From NCBI GenBank assembly GCA_033060915.1, contig CM065379.1:23783318-23847317 (forward strand): a DNA stretch of 64,000 nucleotides. Reading direction: 5' to 3'. Shown one piece after another: positions 34,045-45,190 of this stretch (position 1 is its first letter; each line of letters starts with the position of its first letter). The notes under the pieces are model-generated. The model worked only from the letters and a program-made list of their open reading frames with translations. It was not told the DNA's origin and ran no database searches. The DNA comes from Euryodendron excelsum (lineage: Eukaryota; Streptophyta; Magnoliopsida; Ericales; Pentaphylacaceae). The translations under genes were made by a program, and so were the position numbers.

Positions 34045-34389
34045 TCAAGATGGTAAGGCTGAAGTCAACTTGAGTTTAGAAACCAGATCTTGAAAGTAGC
34101 CAGATGGATGAGCTTTGGTGAATATATCAGTAGTCTGATCGGCAGAAGAGACAGAGTGAAGATGAATAGTACCACAGACCAAATGCTGATGAATGAAATA
34201 ACAATCAATCTCAATATGTTTGGTGCTGTCATGAAATACGTCATTATGAGTAATGAGAATAGCACTCTGATTGTCGCAAAAGGTGGTAGTAGCAGTAGAG
34301 TGTACAACCCCAAGATCTTCGAGCAACCAGCAAAGCCAAAGAAGTTCCTGGATAATATCAGTAAGAGTACGATATTCTGCTTCTTGTTT
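34045..34389 (-). pseudogene. Second copia: RNase H C-terminal part
   Basis: Reads QEAEYRTLTD, ELLWLCWLLEDLGV, FCDNQSAILITHNDVFH, TKHIEIDCYF and QTTDIFTKAHPSGYF, ending LPS at the stop near 34045. It contains the Glu block (EAEYR) and the third Asp block (CDNQSA). The upstream part of the domain lies across the nested LTR at 39838-40204. Confidence 0.9.
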
Positions 34390-37300
34390 GTCGCGCCCAG
34401 ATTTTTCGCGCTGAGGAATACTCACCCAAGCGGGAAAAATGCTGTATTCTCTCGTTAGAACTCACCCTCCTAAAAGCATGAGTGCGACTAGGTTTGAATT
34501 GAAAACAGGTTTGAATAAAGGGCCTTTGAAAAAGATTCGGAGTCGCCACCTAACTTGATTAAGGTGAGTTAGGTCACCTAAAAACTAAGCATAATCCGAA
34601 GACTACACTTAGGGTTTTGGAAAACGATTTTGGGAAAAACCACCTCAAGAGAGGGTTTTTAAGAAAAACAGGTTGTTTGGCAACCTTTGGAAAACATTTA
34701 GCCCTTTTTAGAAAAATAACTCCTTTTTGGTCTTTGAAAACAGTGATCTAAGTTCGGAGGTTGGTTACGTGTAGGGAAGACGCACTAAGCTATCACCCTA
34801 CCCCGCCCTTTCGGTACCTACATGTCAATCTACCCTAGATTCACCTATGAGAGTCTTTAATTAACCCATGTTCAATCCTATTTCACTTTAAAAAAACAAT
34901 GTTTGAAAAGAAACTAACATGATGCATGGTATGCAAGTGCAAAATAAGAGAGAATTGAAAAATAGATTTGGAAAGAGATTGATTTGATTTGAAAATAGAT
35001 TTGAAATTGGAAAGATTTGAAATTGAAAAGTTTGAAAATTGAAAGTAGAAATTTGAAAATAGAAATTTTGAAATTGAAATTTGAGATTTGAAAAGATTTT
35101 GAAAACCGCACCCATGAGGGTGGAATTGAAAGTTTGAAAAGTATTGTGACTGCACCTATGAAGGTTGCCTACGTATCCCTTTGGGGGAATCAAGTCAGTC
35201 GTAGTTCGGACAAGAGTCCGATTGAAAAGAGATTGATTTGAAAAGAGAGATTGGATTGGAAGAAAGAGATTGAATTGAAAATTGAACTTGATTTGAGATT
35301 AGAAAAGGAGATTGGAAATTGAAATTGAGAGGGTTGGACTTTGATTTGGAAAGATTGATTTGGACTTGTTTTGAAAAAGAGAAGGTTTAGGAAACCTAGA
35401 CTTAGGAAAGAGAAGAGACTTAGGAAAGATTTAACTTGACTTGGAAGGTTTAGGAGATTAGGAAAGATTGGATTTAGGAAATGTTTGAATTAGGAAAGGT
35501 TCGATTTAGGAAAGTTTCGAATTAGGAAAGCTTTATTTTTTGGAAAGTTTTAGGTTTAGGAAAGTTTTGAAAATTGGAAAGTTTTAAATTTAGAAAGTTT
35601 TGAAATAGGGAAGTTTTGAAAGTAGGAAAGTTTCGTTTTAGGAAAGGTTTGAAAAAGGAAAGTTTTCAACTTAGGAAATGTTTGAATTAAGAAAGCTTCA
35701 TTTTAAGGAAGGTTTTGAAAAAGGAAAGGTTTTGAAAATGAGGAAGTTTTGAAAATAGGAAAGTTTTGGATTTGGAAAGATGTTGAAGTTTTGGAAAGAT
35801 TTAGAATTTAGAAAGCTTGGAAGTTTAGAAAGATTTAACTTAAGAAAGTTTTGAATTTAGAAAACTTTGGATTTGAAAAGATTTGAAATTTGAAAAGTTT
35901 AGGATTTAGAAAGTTTTAGAGTTTAGAAAGATTTAAGATTTTAGAAAGTCTTGAAATTAAGAAAAGTTTGAATTTAGGAAAGGTTTAAAAGCTTGAATTT
36001 AGAAAGTTAAGATTTGGAAAGGGGGTTGAATTAGGAAGGGGTTGAATTAGGAAAGATTTGAAAGTTGAGTTTTAAAACTTAGGAAAGATTTTTATGTTCA
36101 AGTTTTGGGAACTTAAGGTTTAGGAAAGTGGAAGTTTAGGAAAGATTTAGATTTTGAAATTTAAGGAAAGATTTAAAGTTTAGGTTTAGGAAACTTATGG
36201 TTTAGGAAGGAATTGAATTACGAAAGGTTTGGATTAGGAAGGGATTGGACTTGGTTTCTTAAAACAAGGGTTTGATTTTGTTTCCAAAAACGGAGGATAG
36301 AATCTAGTTTCCTAAATGGGGAGATTGGATTTGGTTTCCTAAAGCAAAGGTTTGATTTTGTTCCCTAAAGGGAAGATTTGATTTGGCAAGGATTTGGAAA
36401 GGGAGATTCTAGAAACCCTAGATTTGAAAAACCATAGTTTTGACGTAGAAAATAGGTTTTGGAAACATGTATAGTTTTGATGTGAAAACAAGAGATTTTG
36501 GAAACCTAGGTTTGGGGCAAAGTTTGAAAACCATGTTTTTGGGAAGAAAATTTAGGATTTCCTAATTGTGGGTTCTAGGGCTTGACTTGGGCTCTAAGGA
36601 AAGAGTTTTTTGGAAAACGCATTTTTGGAAACGAAGGTTTCTAGAAGGGAATCCTAGGGAGGAGTTTTTAGAGGGAAGAATTTGAAGATAGAGTTTTTGA
36701 AAAAAGATTTTAGGAAAGAGGGAGTTTTGGAAAGTGTGTTTTTAGAAACGTGTTTTTTGGAAAGAAGATCCTAGAGGAGAGTTTCTAGAAGAAAAATTTT
36801 GGGAAGAGAGTTTTTAGAAAGATTTTTGGAGAGAGTTCTTAGGAAGGTGAATCTAGGGAGTGATTTTAGAAAGTGAATTTTGAGGAAAAAATTTTGGAGA
36901 GGAGTTGAAAAAGATAGTTTTGAAAAATAGATTTTGGAAGGGAGTTTTTGAAAACAATTTTAGAGAGGAGAGTTTTAGGAAAGTATAAAAACATCTCACT
37001 TTCCTAAAACGATTCTAGCCATAAGAGGGCTAGAACCACTTTTAAGAAAGTGGTTTTGAAAACAAGGTTTGAAAATATAGACCAAATGGTCACTTTTAAT
37101 ATGACACTTTCCTAAAGCAACCCTAGCCATGGAAAGGCTAGAATCACCCTAGAATTGTGGTTTTGAAAACAAGTTTTTGAAAAAGAGATTTTGATCCAGT
37201 TTTGAAAAACAAGTTTGAAAACAGTTTTGAAAAACAACTTTGAAAACGAGTTTTGAAAGATGCGAAATTATGATATGCACAATGCAATTTGGGGCCGTGA

Positions 37301-38405
37301 ACATACAAGGTTAAGGCTTCACCACATAATCAAGGGGGCCGGACCCACGTGGTCTTTGGTTAGACTAGAAGAAAACCCCCGACACGGTGACTCTCCCATA
37401 GTCCAATCCTACACATGGACCGGGAATCCCCTTGTTTCAAGCATGCAAAGAAAGGGCGGGAAAGAGATGGGGGATTAAAATAGAGAAAACCCAAGTGGGT
37501 TGGAGAGAGAAGAGAGGGGGGGGGGGGAAGTGCGGAAATTTAAATAGAAAGCCTACCTTGTTTCTTGTTTATTTTGCGCGCCGTGCAGTCTTCGGTCTTC
37601 GGTCTTCGGTCTTGATCTTCACCTTCGGTCTTCAGGGAATGTCTTCAAGCTTTGAATGGCTGTTCTTCAAGTCTTCGGAGAGTGGTTGAAGGCTAGTGTA
37701 TGAGTGTATGGGGGAGTGTATGAGTGTATAGGAGGTTAGGGTTTGTGTATAGTGGCTAGGGTTTGGGAAAACCTAGGGAGGCTAGGGTTTTAGAGGTGCT
37801 CGAGCTTTGTATATCGAAATATAGGATTTTTAGGTTAAGTTTGCAGACCCTTTTCACGTTGAACGAGGCTCTGTATTTATAGAGGGAGGACAAGCCTGGC
37901 GCCTGTTGCAGTGGCGCCAGGGCAAAATTTATACTAGCGCCACTAGGAGTGGCGCCAGGCCATTTTTTGGCTTGGCGCCATTGCTAGTCGCGCCAGCCAT
38001 TTAGGAAACAATTAAGGTCGGCAAGCAACGTATCTTTGACTAGATTTGGGCGCCTGTACTAGTGACTACCATGTAAACTTTAGCCTGGCTTCACTAGGAG
38101 TGACTCCGAAAAGTTCGGGAATGATTTGAAGGAGCCGGGAGTGACCCGAAAGGCCGGAAAGGAGCAGGAACACTTAAAATAGTGTCCTGGAGGTATTTGA
38201 CTTGAAAAGTGAGGATTGGATGTGTCGAAAAGGTTGATCGAGCCTTTAGGGGCAAAACGGTCAACCAGACCGAAAAACTGCCAGGACAGACTCAAACTGT
38301 CCCGGAAGAAAACTTGGGATCTGGAAACATTATTTAGAATGTTCCCAGAGGTTTCTGGTTTGATACCCAGAGCCAGCGTGATCGGAAATGGAGACCGGCC
38401 CACCA

Positions 38406-38700
38406 GGGGCAAAACGGTCATTTTGCACCGGGTTGGCCGGAACTAACTCGGAATGGTCCGGAAAGGTAAAGGGAGGTTGAGAACACTATAAAAAGTATTC
38501 TCGGGACCTTACCGGTTTGATACCCAGAGCCGGTGTGGTCGAAGAAGGAGACCGGCCCTCTAGGGGCAAAACGGTCATTTTGCACCGGGTTGGCCGGAAC
38601 TAACTCGGAATGGTCCGGAAAGGTAAAAGGAGGTTGAGAACACTATAAAAAGTATTCTCGGGACCTTATCGGTTTGATACCCAGAGTCGGTGTGGTTCCC
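38406..38700 (-). repeat. 157-bp tandem duplication in LTR copy 3
   Basis: Two near-identical copies begin GGGGCAAAACGGTCATTTTG at 38406 and 38563 and include GAACACTATAAAAAGTATTC. A more diverged relative lies before them. The corresponding units occur at 62661, 62818, 62975 and 63132 in LTR copy 5. Confidence 0.85.
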
Positions 38701-38827
38701 GGGGCGTTCGGATGCCTAGGGGCAAAATGGTCATCTTGACTGAAAAGTCTCGAAAAAAGGTCCTAAGGGTAGTCTGGTCATTTTTCACCGAAGTGAGCTA
38801 ACAAACATGGGTATTGACCTAGGTTTT

Positions 38828-39250
38828 GAGTGTTTCCGCCACTCGGATGGGGTTGAGTATTTCCGCTACTCGGACGGGGTTGAGTATTTCCACTACTCGG
38901 ACAGGGTTGAGTATTTCCGCTACTCAGACGGGGTTGACGATTTGAGAGTATTTCCGCTACTCTAACGGTTCTGTGAGTATTTCCGCTACTCGGACGGGGT
39001 TGATGATTTGTGAGTATTTCCGCTACTCGGACGGGGTTGATGATTTGTGAGTATTTCCGCTACTCGGACGGGGTTGATGATTTGTGAGTATTTCCGCTAC
39101 TCTAACGGTTCTGTGAGTATTTCCGCTACTCTAACAGCTCTGTGAGTATTTCCGCTACTCTAACGGTTCTATGAGTATTTCCGCTACTCTAACGGTTTTG
39201 TGAGTATTTCCGCTACTCTAATGGTTTTGTGAGTAGTTTTGCTACTCGGA
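38828..39250 (-). repeat. TTTCCGCTACTC minisatellite, about 14 units, LTR copy 3
   Basis: The core GTGAGTATTTCCGCTACTC recurs about 14 times at 26-37 bp spacing. It is separated by one of two spacers (TAACGGTTCT-like or GGACGGGGTTGATGATTT-like). It lies near the end of the unit that is U3 in transcription order. Confidence 0.92.
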
Positions 39251-39495
39251 CCGTCTCGAGGAATAAACTGTCTCGAGAGAGGGATTGGAAAGGGGTCTTA
39301 CCGTCTCTGAAGAGACGTGCCTGGATTGGAACTGTCTCGAGGAATAAACTGTCTTGAGAGAAGGATTGGAAAGGGGTCTTACCGTCTCCGAAGAGACGTG
39401 CTTGGATTGGAACCGTCTCGAGGAATAAACTGTCTCTAGAAAGGGATTGGAAAGGGGTCTTACCAACTCCGAAGAGACGTGCCTGGGTTTTGAGT
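39250..39495 (-). repeat. 81-bp tandem repeat, three units
   Basis: Units begin GTCTCGAGGAATAAACTGTC at about 39251, 39332 and 39415 and contain CTTACC and GAAGAGACGTGC. A partial fourth copy is near 39597. Reading frames through it repeat the same peptide three times and are not genes. Confidence 0.88.
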
Positions 39496-39837
39496 GTTTC
39501 CGCCACTCTAACGGTGTGAGTATTTCCGCTACTCTAACGGTTTTGTGAGTGTTTCCACCATTCCGACGGTTTTGTGAGTAGTTTTGCTACTCGGACAGTC
39601 TCGAGGAATAAACTGTCTCGAGAGAGGGATCGGAATTGGAATAAGAAAGGACAATGCCCCTAAGGGCATTTTGGTCATTTTGCCTCTATTTGGGCCTAAC
39701 AGGCCCGCGAAGCGATGGAGAGACGAAATTTGGACTAGAGGATTGGTTTCGATTGGAATATGTCCATAATGACTTGAAAACAAGTCTGGACGGAGTGTAG
39801 ACTGCCGAGCGGTCAAAAATGGGGTGCTTACATTGTT

Positions 39838-40204
39838 GCACCATGAATTAAGGGAGTCACCCAAGAAGAAGGAGAAACCAATAGTGGACCGACTGTCAGT
39901 TGGATCTCCGGTCGAATTAGCATCGGAGTAAGCACGAAGTTGAAGTGAGGAAAGAGCAGGATAATGGAGGCCAAGAAAGATATTACCCTTGACATAACAA
40001 AGGATATGAAGGATAACATCATAATGGGTGGATCGTGGAGCAAACAAGAACTGACTGATAGGATGAACCACATATGAAATGTCTGGACGAGTAACGGTTA
40101 AATAGACAAGACTACCAACCAAAAAAGTAGCATCAGAGGGAGGGACGCCATCCAGAGGGGTGAAACGAGCATTGAGCTCTAGAGGAGTGGAGATAGTCTT
40201 ACTG
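39838..40204 (-). pseudogene. Second copia: RT connection and RNase H N-terminal part
   Basis: On the minus strand this reads DSKTISTPLELN, LVGSLVYLTVTRPDISY, then AYSDANSTGDPTDSRSTIG with the first RNase H Asp, and FFLGDSLNSWC. It is bounded on both sides by nested LTR copies. Joining its ends to 34389 and 44453 gives the expected domain order. Confidence 0.9.
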
Positions 40205-43200
40205 TCAGTTGTAAGCACCCTATTTTTTTCCGCTCAGTAGTCTCCAATCCATCCCGACTTGAGTTCAAGTCAATATGGACATATTCTAGAATTTTAGTCC
40301 TAATCCAGTCGATTCATCGCTTCGTAGGCCCACCAAGCCCAAATAGAGGCAAAATGACCAAAATGCCCTTGTGGGCGTTGTTCGGTCCAATCCCGTAGGT
40401 GCGTCTTCCCGAATACAGTAAGTCCCCTTTTCCAGTCCAATTTCAATCCCTCTCTCGAGAAAGTTGATTCCTCGAGACTGTAAGTTTATCCTGTTCGGCA
40501 CGTTTTCTGAAGAAATTTTCTTCGGAACGGTAAGTCCCTTCAAACCTATTGATCGGTACAAGATCCCAAGTCCTCGAGATAGTAGAACGGTCCACCTTTG
40601 TCGCCTGCTAGCCAATCAATATAGAAATGTCCATTTTGGCACACCTTTTGAGAAAGTTGATTCCTCAGGCGCTAAGTCCCTTTAGTAGCTTCCCAAGATC
40701 AAGCAGTCTCGGGAATGATTGTGAACCGTTAGAGTAGCGGAAGTAATTGCAAACATCGCAACCATCAGAGTAGGAAATACTCGCACACAGGTCGATATAG
40801 GAAATTACCAACAAACCCCTGTATCACGGGACCGCCGTCAGAGTGGCGGAAACACTCAAAACCCAGGTCAACACCCGTGCCTGCTAGCCCACTTCGGTGA
40901 AAAATGACCAAACTGCCCCTAGGGCCATTTTTGGCACGTTTCTCGAGAAAGTACCTAAGTCCTCAGAATGGTAAGTTCACCATTCCAAGATTGTCCTAGA
41001 GACGATCCATCATGAATAGGTGCCTTCTAGTTAGTTTCGGGCCAATTTTGAGACTTTCCGGTCAAGATGACCATTTTGCTCCTAGGAATTCGAACTTCCT
41101 GGGGACCACTCCGGCTCTGGGTATCAAACCGGCAATCTCCCGATAATGCTTTTTATAGTATTCCCGACCTTCATTTATCTTTCCGGATCATTCCGAGTCA
41201 GTTCCGGCAAACCCGGTGTGAAATGACCGTTTTGCCCCTAATAGCCCGGTTGACTCCTCCAACACATCTTGTTCTCATTTTTCAAATCTAATATCTCCGG
41301 GACCCTATTTTGAGGGTTCCAGCCCTTTTTTGGCCTTCCGGGCCATTCCTGGTCCCTTAAATCCTTCCCGAAACTTTCGAAACCACTCATAGTGAAGCCA
41401 GACTAAAAATTGCATGGTAGTCACTGGTACAGGCGCCCAAATCTTTTGAAGATACGTTGCTTGCCGACCTTAAAACTTTCCTAAATGGCTGGCGCCACTA
41501 CAACAAGCGCTAGGTCATTCTTCTCTCTATAAATATAGAGCCTCCTTTAGCGTGAAAGAGGTCTACAAACTCAGTCTAAAAGCCCTATTCTTCAATATAC
41601 AGAGCTCGTAGCCTCCCTAAATCCTAACTTCTTTAGGTTTTCCAACCCCTAACCTCCTATACACTCATATACACTCTCATACACTCATACACACTCTCAT
41701 ATACTCATACACTAGCCTTAAACCCTCCATTGAAGACTGGGATTGCTACAACTACGAAACTTTGAAGATCGAAGACAAACTTTCGAAGACTGAAGTGAAG
41801 ACTGAAGCTAAGCAAGAAAAGCAAAGCGCGCAAAGCAAAGCAAAATGAAGAAGACACAAGGTAGGCTTTCTCTTTAAGTTTATGCATCTTCCCCTTCTCT
41901 TCTCTCTCTGAACCCACTTGGGTTTTCTTCTATTGTAATCCCCCATCTTCTTCCCCCCCTTTCTTTCATGCTTGAAACAAGGGATTTCTCGGTCCATGTG
42001 TAGGATTAGGCTATTGAAAGGTTACCGTGTGGGGGGCTTTCTTTTAGTCTAACCAGATACCATATGGGTTCGGCCCCCTTGATTATGTTGTGAAGCCTTT
42101 AACCTTGCATGTTCACGACCCCAACTTATATTGTGCATATCATGATCTTGCATTCTTCCAAAATTCGTTTTTCAAACTTGTTTTCAAAAGCTTGCATCAA
42201 AATCTTCTTTTTCAAAATTTGTTTTCTAAATCACAATCATAAGGTGATTCTAGCCTTTTTATGGTTAGGGTTGCTTTAGGAAAGTGTTACATTTAAAGTG
42301 ACCAATATGGTCCATATTTTCAAAACATAGTTATTTTCAAAACCACTATCTTAAAGTGGCTCTAATCTTCTTATGGTTAGAATCGCTTTAGGAAAGTGAG
42401 ATTTTTTTATATTTTCTAAAAACTCTCTTTTCAAATCTTTCCCTCTAGAAATCTCTTTTCTAACATACTTTCTAAAAACTCTCTTCAAATTCCTTTCCCA
42501 AAATTGTTTTCTAAAAACTCCCTCCAAAAATCTATTTCTCAAAACTTCTTTTTAAACTCCTTCCCAAAACACTCTCCTTAAAATTCACTTTCTAAAAACT
42601 TTCCCTAAATTTCTTTCCTAAAAACTCTTTACAACAATCTCCTTCAAAAAAATCTTCCCAAAACACTCTCTTCAAAACTTACTTTCTAAAAACTCCTCTC
42701 TAGGATTTCCTTCCAAAAATTTTTCTTTCCAAAAACTCACTTTCCAAAATCTCCTTCCTTGGAGTCTAAGTCAAGCCCTAGAGCCAACAATTAGGAAGCC
42801 CTAATTTTTCTTCCCCAAAACATGATTTCCAATTCCTTATTTTGACCTCAAAACCTAGATTTCCAAAACCTCTTACTTTTTTACATCAAAATCTTAAGTT
42901 TCCAAAACCTATTTTCTACATCAAAACTATAGTCTTCAAAATCTAGGGTTTCAAAAACTTTCCCTTTAGGAAACCAAATCCAATCTCCCCATTTAGAAAA
43001 CTAGATCCTATCCTCCGTTTTTAGAAACAAAATCAAAGTACATGTTTTAGAAACAAAATCCAATCCCTTGTTTTAGGAAATAGGAATCTCAATCATTCCT
43101 AGTCTAAACCTTTCCTAATTCAAATCCTTCCTAATCTTCTACCGTCCTAAACCATAAGTTTCCTAAGCCTAAACTTTTAAATATTTTCTTAAACTTTAAG

Positions 43201-44452
43201 CTTCCAAATCTTTTCTAATTCAATCCTTTCCTAGTTCCATCCCTTTCCAAATCTTAACTTTCCAAATCTTTCTAAACTTCTAAAACTTTCTAAATTCAAA
43301 ACTTTCCAATTTCAATACTTTCTTAAATTCAAAACTTTCCTAAATCAAAAACTTTTCTAAAACGGAAACTTCCCTAAATTGAAACTTTCCTAAAATGAAA
43401 TCTTTCTTAAACCAAAACTTTCCTAATTCGAACCCTTCCTAAATCCAATCTTTCCTCATCTTCCGAGTCCAACACTCAAGTCAAATCTTTCCTAAGTCTT
43501 AAGTCTTTCTTAAGTCTAGGTTTCCTAAAACCAAGCTTTCCAAAATCAAATCTTTTCAAATCTTCCAATCAAAGTTCAATCTCTCAATCTTCCAATCCAA
43601 ATTCCAATTCAATTTCTTCTTCCAATCATACCCTCTATTTTCTATCGGACTCTTGTCCGAACTACGACTAACTTGATTCCTCAAAAAGGATACATAGGCA
43701 ACCCTCATGGGTGCGGTCACAACTTCTTTCTAATCTCCAATTCCACAACCTTTTTGAAGCTTCTAATTCCATGATCTATTTCAAGTTTTTGATTTCAAAT
43801 TTCCATTTCCAAGTTTCTATTTCCAATCTCTAAAATTTTCTTTCAAAATTAAATCTACCTTTTTAAATCTCTTTTCTAAAATCAAATTAAGCTCTTTTCA
43901 AATCTATTTTTAACTCTCTTTTCTTGCACTTGCATATCATGCATCATGTCTTTTTAAACATTCTTTTTTTAAAGTGGATAGGATAGGAGATTTGTTAGTT
44001 GAAGACTCTCATAGGTGAATTTATGGTAAATAGACATGTAGGTATCACAAGGGCGAGGTAGGGTGATGGCTTAGTGCATCTTCCCTACCCATAACCAACC
44101 TCCGAACCTAGGATCACTGTTTTTGAAAGACCAAAATGGAGTTTATTTTCAAAAAAGGACTTAATTATTTTTCAAAGGTTGCCAAGCAACCTGTTTTCTT
44201 AAAAACCCTCTCTTGAGGAGATATTTTCAAAATCGTTTTCGAAAACCCTAAGTGTGATCCTCGGATTGCGCTTAGTTTTTTTTAGGTGACCTAACTCGCC
44301 TTAATCAAGTTAGGTGGTACTCCAAATGTTTTCCAAAAGCCCTTTATTCGAATCAATTTTCAATTCAAACCTAATTCTAACGAGAGAATACAGTATTTTT
44401 TCCGCTTGTGTGTGTATTCCTTGAGTGCGAAAAATCTGGGTGCAACATCAGT
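40205..44452 (+). mobile_element. Solo long LTR, copy 4 (4.24 kb), nested in copia RT
   Basis: The unit 40210-44447 starts TGTAAGCACCC and ends GGGTGCAACA in the plus orientation. It is flanked by a perfect 5-bp duplication TCAGT (40205-40209 and 44448-44452). The TATA box at 41528-41535 is on the plus strand, opposite to copies 1-3. The leader contains ATACACTCATA repeats and an AAG|GTAGGCT donor-like site at 41858-41867. Removing the unit joins the copia RT end to its connection segment. Confidence 0.92.
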
Positions 44453-45190
44453 GAGACCTGCACGAGCTCAAAAATTCAAAGCATACTTAGCCTGTGATAA
44501 ATAGTAGCCATTAGAATGTGAAGAAATCTCAAGGCCCAAAAAGTAACTAAGAGACCCTAAGTCTTTCATTTCAAAATGTTTGTTGAGAAATAACTTAAGA
44601 TCAACAATGCCACCAAGATCATCGTCAGTAATGATCATATCAACCACATATAGGAGAAGAAGAATAGTGCCCTGGGGAGTCGTGCGAAGGAATAAAGCTG
44701 AATCATAGAGACTGGAGGAGAGCCCAAAATCACTAATGATGTCACTGAGTTTTGCAAACCAAGCATGAGAAGCTTGTTTGAGGCCATAAAGAGCACGACA
44801 AAGCTTACATACTTGATGAGTAGGAGGAGAATAACCAGGAGGAGGTTGCATGTAAACTTCTTCAATAAGATTACCATTGAGAAAAGCATTCTTTACATCT
44901 GTTTGAAAGAGAGCCCATTAATGGACGGCAACAACAGTAAGTAAACTACGAACCGAAGTGAGCTGAGCAACCAGAGCAAAAGTCTTCTCATAGTCAATGC
45001 CATATTCTTGGGTGAAGCCCTTGGCTACTAGGCGAGCCTTATAGCGTTCAATAGAACCATCAGATTAGGTTTTTAATTTGCAAACCGATTTGCAGCCAAT
45101 TAGAGTCTTGCCTGGGGGGAGATCAATCATATCCCAAATGTGAGTTTTATCTAAAGCCTATAACTCATCAGCCATTGCTTGTTACTAAAT
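44453..45190 (-). pseudogene. Second copia: reverse transcriptase, YVVD
   Basis: The minus strand reads [73 protein letters not shown] and FEMKDLGSLSYFLGLEI, the standard copia RT blocks. The active site is LYVVDMII: the first Asp of YVDD is Val (GTT at plus 44642-44644). Several in-frame stops occur at 44920-45185, including ones where Trp or Gln is expected. The C-terminus stops at the nested LTR copy 4. Confidence 0.92.

Larger units (their letters stand above)
34385..39837 (-). mobile_element. Solo long LTR, copy 3 (5.44 kb), nested in copia RNase H
   Basis: The unit 34390-39832 starts TGTCGCGCCCAGATTTTTCGC and ends GTGCTTACA. It is flanked by a perfect 5-bp duplication TTGTT (34385-34389 and 39833-39837). 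The TATA box at 37874-37881 is on the minus strand. It is the longest copy because it carries an expanded TTTCCGCTACTC repeat, an 81-bp repeat and a 157-bp duplication near its right end. The copia RNase H frame is interrupted exactly here. Confidence 0.92.

Noticed and set aside
38828..39250. CRISPR-like look of the regularly spaced TTTCCGCTACTC repeats (also 61800-62590)
   Set aside because: The spacers are only two recurring types, not unique sequences, there are no cas genes, and the context is an LTR in plant DNA. It is a minisatellite.
39213..39506. Open frames of about 74-97 codons with three internal repeats
   Set aside because: They are translations of the 81-bp tandem repeat in both strands of the LTR.
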